Below, in pieces: positions 6,500-9,678 of a stretch of DNA of 9,678 nucleotides. Origin of the DNA: CAMYLR01 sp039590215 (GTDB taxonomy: Bacteria > Gemmatimonadota > Gemmatimonadetes > JACCXV01 > JAHWKZ01); NCBI GenBank assembly GCA_039590215.1, contig JBDHFX010000059.1:1-9678 (forward strand), read 5' to 3'. The first letter of the stretch is position 1; each line of letters opens with the position of its first letter. The notes beneath the pieces were generated by a model. That model had not been told where the DNA came from, did no database searches, and saw only the letters and a list, made by a program, of their open reading frames with translations. A program made the position numbers and the translations under genes.

Positions 6500-8767
6500 C
6501 TACAGGTGACTCATGAAAACAACGTTGCGTGGGCACTCGGTGACGCAGATCCCGCACCCCTTGCAATGGGCGTAGTCGAACATGAGGTCTTTCCCGACCC
6601 GCTTCAGCACGCCCTCCGGGCAGAACGTCACGCAGAGATCACAAGCGTTGCACACACCACACGATAGGCACCGCTTCGCCTCGCTAGGATCGGTGAGGCC
6701 GGCGTGGATTTCGTCGAACGTCGTTCGCCTGGCTTCGGGAACGATCGCCGCACCCCTAGAGGGGAGTCGGCGTTCGAACAGGTGGAGTTTGAGGCTCTCC
6801 GATCCGATCACCTCGTCGCGCCACACCTCCACGTTACCGGACGATTCAATCTGGCGCGTGACCGGGACGTCAATGTCATTCAGGGTATTGTGGATGTGGA
6901 AGGCCGAGCGGCGGCCGCTGCCAATGGCGCCAGCTACCGTCCCGTCCCGGGTGGCGAAATCACCGATCGCATATAGGGGTGTCTCCAGGAGTCCCAACAA
7001 CTGTTGACCCTGCCTGACCTCGGTGCCCTCGGGGAAGACGCTGAGATCAGGGGACTGACCTAGCGCCAGAATGACTCGGTCGCACTCGATCTCGAAATCC
7101 GATCCGTTCACTTCCACCGGTCTTCGTCGACCTGATTCGTCGGGCTCGCCGAGCTCCATGCGACGGCAGACGACCCGGTGCCGACCCTGGTTTGAGGCGT
7201 CTTGTTCGTTGAGTTTGAGAGTGATCGGCTGGATGAGGAAATCGATCACTACGCCCTCTTCCAGCGCCTCTTCGATCTCTTCTTCGATGGCCGGCATCTC
7301 ACGCCGCGTGCGGCGGTATATCACTCGGCTGTCGATGGCGCCGAGGCGGAGCGCTGACCGCGCCGCATCCATAGCCGTGTTGCCACCGCCCACCACGACG
7401 ATGTGCTCCCCGTCTACTCGCACCTCTCCGCGGTGCGACCGGTCCAGGAAGTCGATTCCTTGTTCCACGGCTTCGGCATCACCTACGCCAAGGCGCAATG
7501 CTTGAAGCTCCTGGAGACCGGTGGCTACGAGCACCGCGTCGTGGGTCTGCGCGAGCTCGAGCATTCGATTCCGGTCGATCGGTTCGCCGAACTCTACGTC
7601 GACACCGAGCGAGAGAATCCGTCCAATCTCCCGGTCGAGGACATCGACTGGCAGGCGATACCCGGGAATGCCGGTACGTAGAAGCCCACCGATCTCCCAA
7701 CCTTGTTCGTAGATCGTCACGAAGTAGCCGAGCCGGGCGAGATGGTAGGCAGCGGTGAGCCCCGCGGGCCCGGATCCTACCACCGCTACGTGCTCGTCAC
7801 GCTCGGCCAGGGGTTCGACCGTGGCTCGCCCGTGATCCCCGACGTATCGCTCGAGCTGGCGGACGTTGACGGCACCATCGAGCTCGATCCGGTTGCACGA
7901 TGCCATGCAGGGAGCGGGACACACGCGTCCGCAAATGGATGGGAACGGTGAAGTTCGAGCGATGATTGCCAACGCGTTGTCGATGTCGTCGTTAGCGAGG
8001 GCTTGCAGGAACCCCTGAACGTCGTTGCCTGCCGGGCATACGTGATTGCAGGGTGGGATGAACTGCTGGCGGTGCGGTTGTTCGGTTGCCCACAGGCCGG
8101 TTTCAATACCGGGGAGACCGCCGCCTGCTCCCTCCACAAAACTCGGGCCCCGCTCCTCATCGGCATGATAGAGGCCAGTTGATGATACGCTTTTCGATCG
8201 AGCGGCCGCTTGCAGGTCCACTGGTTCCGAGGTCTGAACCTGATCGTACGCTTCTTTGGCTGCCGTCACGTTGGAGCCGGTGAACCCCAGGTGCTCGACG
8301 GCGGCTTGTATCTCCTCGAGGTCGAACTCCAGCATCCGAGCTGCCGCGCCGGCCAGCGCCGTGTTCACGATCGGAACAGTACGAGTCCCGAGCTTGTTGC
8401 GCCGGGCGATTGCCGTTGCATCGACGGTGGCCAGGCGGTTGTTCGAAAACTGCTCCTGGAACGTCTCTGGCGACTCCGGCGCGTTGATCAGGATCCAGCC
8501 TCCCGGCTTCAGGCCGCCAGTGATCCCGGGACCTACCAGCGTAGGGTCGAGGACGATGACGTGATCCGGCTCGTAGATGAGGTTGCGATTACGGATCGTC
8601 TCGTCGGCGTAGCGGCAGAACGCCTGGATCGGGGCGCCCGAGCGCTCGGCGGCGTACAGGCCAAAAGCCTGGACTGACTGGCCCTGGAGGAACCGGGACG
8701 TCGCGATGAGCTTGGCCAGCGTGACGCCGCCCTGGCCCCCTCGACCGTGTATGCGGATCTCGACCAT
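6500..8767 (-). CDS. Fused 2-oxoacid oxidoreductase gamma subunit / GltD-like FAD-NAD(P) flavoprotein / delta ferredoxin
   Basis: A 755-residue electron-transfer subunit in one unbroken frame. Residues 1-178 are the gamma subunit of a 2-oxoacid:acceptor oxidoreductase, with the family signature HGRGGQGGVTLAKL near the start. A low-complexity linker (about 179-236) follows. Residues 237-310 are a helical Fe-S domain as in GltD and dihydropyrimidine dehydrogenase, with C240, C244, C279, C283, C287 and C291. An FAD-binding GSGPAG is at 331-336 and an NAD(P)-binding GGGNTAMDAAR at 460-470. YRRTRREMPA after it resembles the arginine-rich NADPH-contacting segment of GltD, so NADP is plausible. YAIGDF at 599-604 is the second FAD contact. 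Residues 700-755 are a delta-type ferredoxin with two CxxCxxCxxxCP motifs (C706-C716, C735-C745). Gamma and delta are often separate or directly fused; insertion of the flavoprotein is unusual. The nearest functional parallel I know is phenylglyoxylate:NAD+ oxidoreductase (PadEFGHI), whose extra flavoprotein subunit PadH is GltD-like. The substrate is not readable. The stop is 11 bp before the next start. Confidence 0.88.
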   Translation of the reverse strand: MVEIRIHGRGGQGGVTLAKLIATSRFLQGQSVQAFGLYAAERSGAPIQAFCRYADETIRNRNLIYEPDHVIVLDPTLVGPGITGGLKPGGWILINAPESPETFQEQFSNNRLATVDATAIARRNKLGTRTVPIVNTALAGAAARMLEFDLEEIQAAVEHLGFTGSNVTAAKEAYDQVQTSEPVDLQAAARSKSVSSTGLYHADEERGPSFVEGAGGGLPGIETGLWATEQPHRQQFIPPCNHVCPAGNDVQGFLQALANDDIDNALAIIARTSPFPSICGRVCPAPCMASCNRIELDGAVNVRQLERYVGDHGRATVEPLAERDEHVAVVGSGPAGLTAAYHLARLGYFVTIYEQGWEIGGLLRTGIPGYRLPVDVLDREIGRILSLGVDVEFGEPIDRNRMLELAQTHDAVLVATGLQELQALRLGVGDAEAVEQGIDFLDRSHRGEVRVDGEHIVVVGGGNTAMDAARSALRLGAIDSRVIYRRTRREMPAIEEEIEEALEEGVVIDFLIQPITLKLNEQDASNQGRHRVVCRRMELGEPDESGRRRPVEVNGSDFEIECDRVILALGQSPDLSVFPEGTEVRQGQQLLGLLETPLYAIGDFATRDGTVAGAIGSGRRSAFHIHNTLNDIDVPVTRQIESSGNVEVWRDEVIGSESLKLHLFERRLPSRGAAIVPEARRTTFDEIHAGLTDPSEAKRCLSCGVCNACDLCVTFCPEGVLKRVGKDLMFDYAHCKGCGICVTECPRNVVFMSHL

Positions 8768-8878
8768 CGGATTCTTCACCAATTCCAGCATAAGTGCCAA
8801 GAAAACAACCGTCTGTGGGAAGGTCTTTGCGCCGACACGTAGGGGTTTTTCCCCTAGGGACGGACGTCGACCCCACGA
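8768..8878 (-). other. Intergenic gap upstream of the oxidoreductase operon
   Basis: This 111-bp stretch is the only gap longer than 30 bp in the window and the natural place for a promoter of the downstream seven-gene block. Apart from the inverted repeat at 8840-8856 I see no convincing paired -35/-10 boxes and no terminator. The last bases before the ATG at 8767 read GGTGAAGAATCCG, giving a modest Shine-Dalgarno-like GGTGA eight bases upstream. The frame of the downstream gene has a TTG at 8800 and an ATG at 8791, but neither has a ribosome binding site, and the protein family normally begins at MVEIRIHGRGGQGG. Confidence 0.5.
8840..8856. repeat. Perfect inverted repeat in the feoA-to-oxidoreductase gap
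   Basis: The plus strand reads TAGGGGTTTTTCCCCTA: two 6-bp arms (TAGGGG and CCCCTA) around five T residues. It lies 38 bp beyond the start of the 111-bp gap as transcribed and about 73 bp before the ATG at 8767. An overlapping 8-bp palindrome CCCTAGGG occupies 8852-8859, so two alternative pairings share one arm. On the transcribed strand the loop is AAAAA and no T-run follows the stem, so it is not a standard intrinsic terminator. A dyad operator for the downstream operon is the better guess. I do not recognise the site as a known iron-regulator box. Confidence 0.5.
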
Positions 8879-9331
8879 TCACGACGTCTCGTCATGACCA
8901 ATCCGTTGTACCAGGACCGTGCGTGCGATGTCGGAGTCGAGGGCCAGCTCGGTCTCGCCGATTCTCAAGACGCAGGAGGGTCGCTTCTGCAGGAGCGTGA
9001 TCTCCGCCCCCGGGACGAGGCCAAAGACCGCTAGTGTGTTTTGGCGCGCCGGTTTCTTTGCGCCCAGGCAGAGCACTTTCGCGCGGTCACCGCTCTCGAG
9101 TTCGCCGACCGGGCGGACGCCCACCGGCAAGTCCGAATAGTCGGGCGACTCTCTCCGAAGCAGCTCGCGAAGCCAGGACACACTGCGCGGTGTCTCGGGG
9201 AACTCGAAGCCACAGCTCGGACACCGGACCAGGTTGCAGAGCGCACCGAGTGGGCACCCGTGCGCACAGAGCGTGTCGAGCTTCTCGAACTCGAAGCCGC
9301 AGAGCGGGCAGGTCAGGTAGCCAGCAGCCAT
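8879..9331 (-). CDS. feoA: Zinc-ribbon protein with C-terminal FeoA domain
   Basis: A 150-residue protein that probably assists FeoB-mediated iron uptake in the cytoplasm. Residues 1-45 are Cys-rich: C8-x2-C11 and C37-x2-C40 are each followed by GFEF, giving a duplicated CxxCGFEF knuckle, and C22, H24, C26 and C32 lie between them. This looks like a zinc ribbon plus a second possible metal site. Residues from about 70 to 145 match the SH3-like FeoA domain: a loop with LVPGAEITLLQKRPS, then a strand with LRIGETELALDSDIARTV. The start is the ATG at 9331, just before the Cys-rich segment; the frame is open further upstream, but that part overlaps feoB and looks non-coding. A weak AGG precedes the ATG. 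Short FeoA proteins of about 75 residues are the norm, so the zinc-ribbon arm is an addition, known in other anaerobes from memory. FeoA domains also occur in iron-responsive regulators, so a sensing role is possible. Confidence 0.82.
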   Translation of the reverse strand: MAAGYLTCPLCGFEFEKLDTLCAHGCPLGALCNLVRCPSCGFEFPETPRSVSWLRELLRRESPDYSDLPVGVRPVGELESGDRAKVLCLGAKKPARQNTLAVFGLVPGAEITLLQKRPSCVLRIGETELALDSDIARTVLVQRIGHDETS

Positions 9332-9678
9332 TTGCCTATCTGATTGACGATTCCACCGACGAGGAACGCAAACGGAAAAATGAACCCGGCCATCCTCAAA
9401 GCGACCTTCGAACCGTGCTCGTTCGCGATCATGAGAACGTTGGCGATGCATGGTACGAACAGCGTGATCGTGACCATCGATACGAAGATCTGAAGCGGCG
9501 TCAGTAATGGTTGCGGAGCGGTAGCTGCATCGAGGATGTACACGGCGCCGAAGTCGCGCCGCAGGAACCCCATTAGGAAGGCGTTCGTCATCTGTGACGG
9601 CAATCCCAACCAACCAGTCACCAGCGGCTCTCCGATCCGCGTGATGAGGCGGAGAAGTTGGAGCTTGTCGAGCAGAAA
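9313..9678 (-). CDS. feoB: Ferrous iron transport protein B, C-terminal fragment (cut by window edge)
   Basis: This is the C-terminal end of FeoB, the inner-membrane Fe(II) permease. The frame is open to the window edge at 9678, so the N-terminal GTPase domain and most membrane helices lie outside; 121 residues are visible. The frame contains FLMGFLRRDFGAV, matching the FeoB segment usually read as GFLRRD(Y/F)GA. Next come a hydrophobic helix with the conserved Pro-Cys pair (LFVPCIANVLMIANEHGSK) and a last helix rich in Phe, Ala and Gly before the stop. A GTG in frame at 9621 is internal, because upstream codons still read as FeoB-like sequence (LLDKLQLLRLITRIGEPL). The stop at 9313-9315 lies inside the next gene, giving a 19-bp overlap that implies co-translation with the FeoA-domain protein. 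Confidence 0.9.
   Translation of the reverse strand, partial: FLLDKLQLLRLITRIGEPLVTGWLGLPSQMTNAFLMGFLRRDFGAVYILDAATAPQPLLTPLQIFVSMVTITLFVPCIANVLMIANEHGSKVALRMAGFIFPFAFLVGGIVNQIGKWLLAT

Noticed and set aside
6489..6566. N-terminal extension of the alpha subunit
   Set aside because: The extra 26 codons overlap the fused upstream gene, do not look like the family, and the GGAG supports the ATG at 6488.
8210..8677. Plus-strand open frame (155 codons) opposite the gamma-subunit part of the fusion
   Set aside because: Antisense shadow with no motif and no ribosome binding site of note.
8783..8799. Sigma-54-like TTGGCAC...TGCTGG on the minus strand
   Set aside because: Only seven bases separate the GG and GC elements instead of ten, and the site is too close to the ATG at 8767.
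8769..8799. Sigma-70-like TTGGCA / AAGAAT pair on the minus strand
   Set aside because: The -10 box would touch the start codon and place the transcript start inside the gene, which conflicts with the Shine-Dalgarno-like GGTGA.
8840..8856. Intrinsic terminator for the feo genes
   Set aside because: The stem is short and no run of T follows it on the transcribed strand.

Overview
The window is one block of bacterial protein-coding DNA, with every supportable gene on the minus strand; transcription runs from high to low coordinates. The DNA is GC-rich and tightly packed, with stop/start overlaps. The content (2-oxoacid:acceptor oxidoreductase, selenium-type molybdenum hydroxylase, ferrous iron uptake) suggests an anaerobic or facultative bacterium with a Fe-S- and Mo-rich metabolism. 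I cannot assign a phylum from the sequence. No tRNA, rRNA, CRISPR, insertion sequence or phage gene was seen.

Layout in the direction of transcription. (1) 9678-9313: the C-terminal end of the ferrous iron permease FeoB, cut by the window edge. It overlaps by 19 bp a small zinc-ribbon/FeoA-domain protein (9331-8879). (2) 8878-8768: the only real intergenic gap (111 bp), holding a perfect inverted repeat. (3) 8767-4384: a 2-oxoacid:acceptor oxidoreductase of three genes. The first is an unusual fusion of gamma subunit, GltD-like FAD/NAD(P) flavoprotein and ferredoxin-like delta subunit; porA-like (alpha) and porB-like (beta) follow. (4) 4382-4086: a 98-residue protein of unknown function, coupled to its neighbours on both sides. 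(5) 4089-1444: a molybdenum hydroxylase with N-terminal 2Fe-2S domain and no FAD domain, of the selenium-dependent xanthine dehydrogenase (XdhD) type. (6) 1447-440: an SsnA-like amidohydrolase that keeps its metal-binding barrel but lacks both halves of the usual beta-sandwich domain and has no ordinary start codon. (7) 413-1: the N-terminal 137 residues of a pyridoxal-phosphate enzyme, cut by the window edge.

From 8767 to 1 the genes overlap or lie 1 to 26 bp apart, so they look like one operon. The xdhD-ssnA pair with a GltD-like flavoprotein and a fold-type II PLP enzyme recalls the E. coli ygeWXY-hyuA-ygfK-ssnA-ygfM-xdhD purine cluster. Here the stand-alone flavoprotein YgfK is absent from the window, and its GltD-like module is instead built into a 2-oxoacid oxidoreductase. 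My working model, which is inference, is a catabolic unit for a nitrogen heterocycle or amino compound. The hydroxylase and amidohydrolase would process the ring, the PLP enzyme would release a 2-oxoacid, and the oxidoreductase would oxidise it to an acyl-CoA, passing electrons to NAD(P)+ through the fused flavoprotein.
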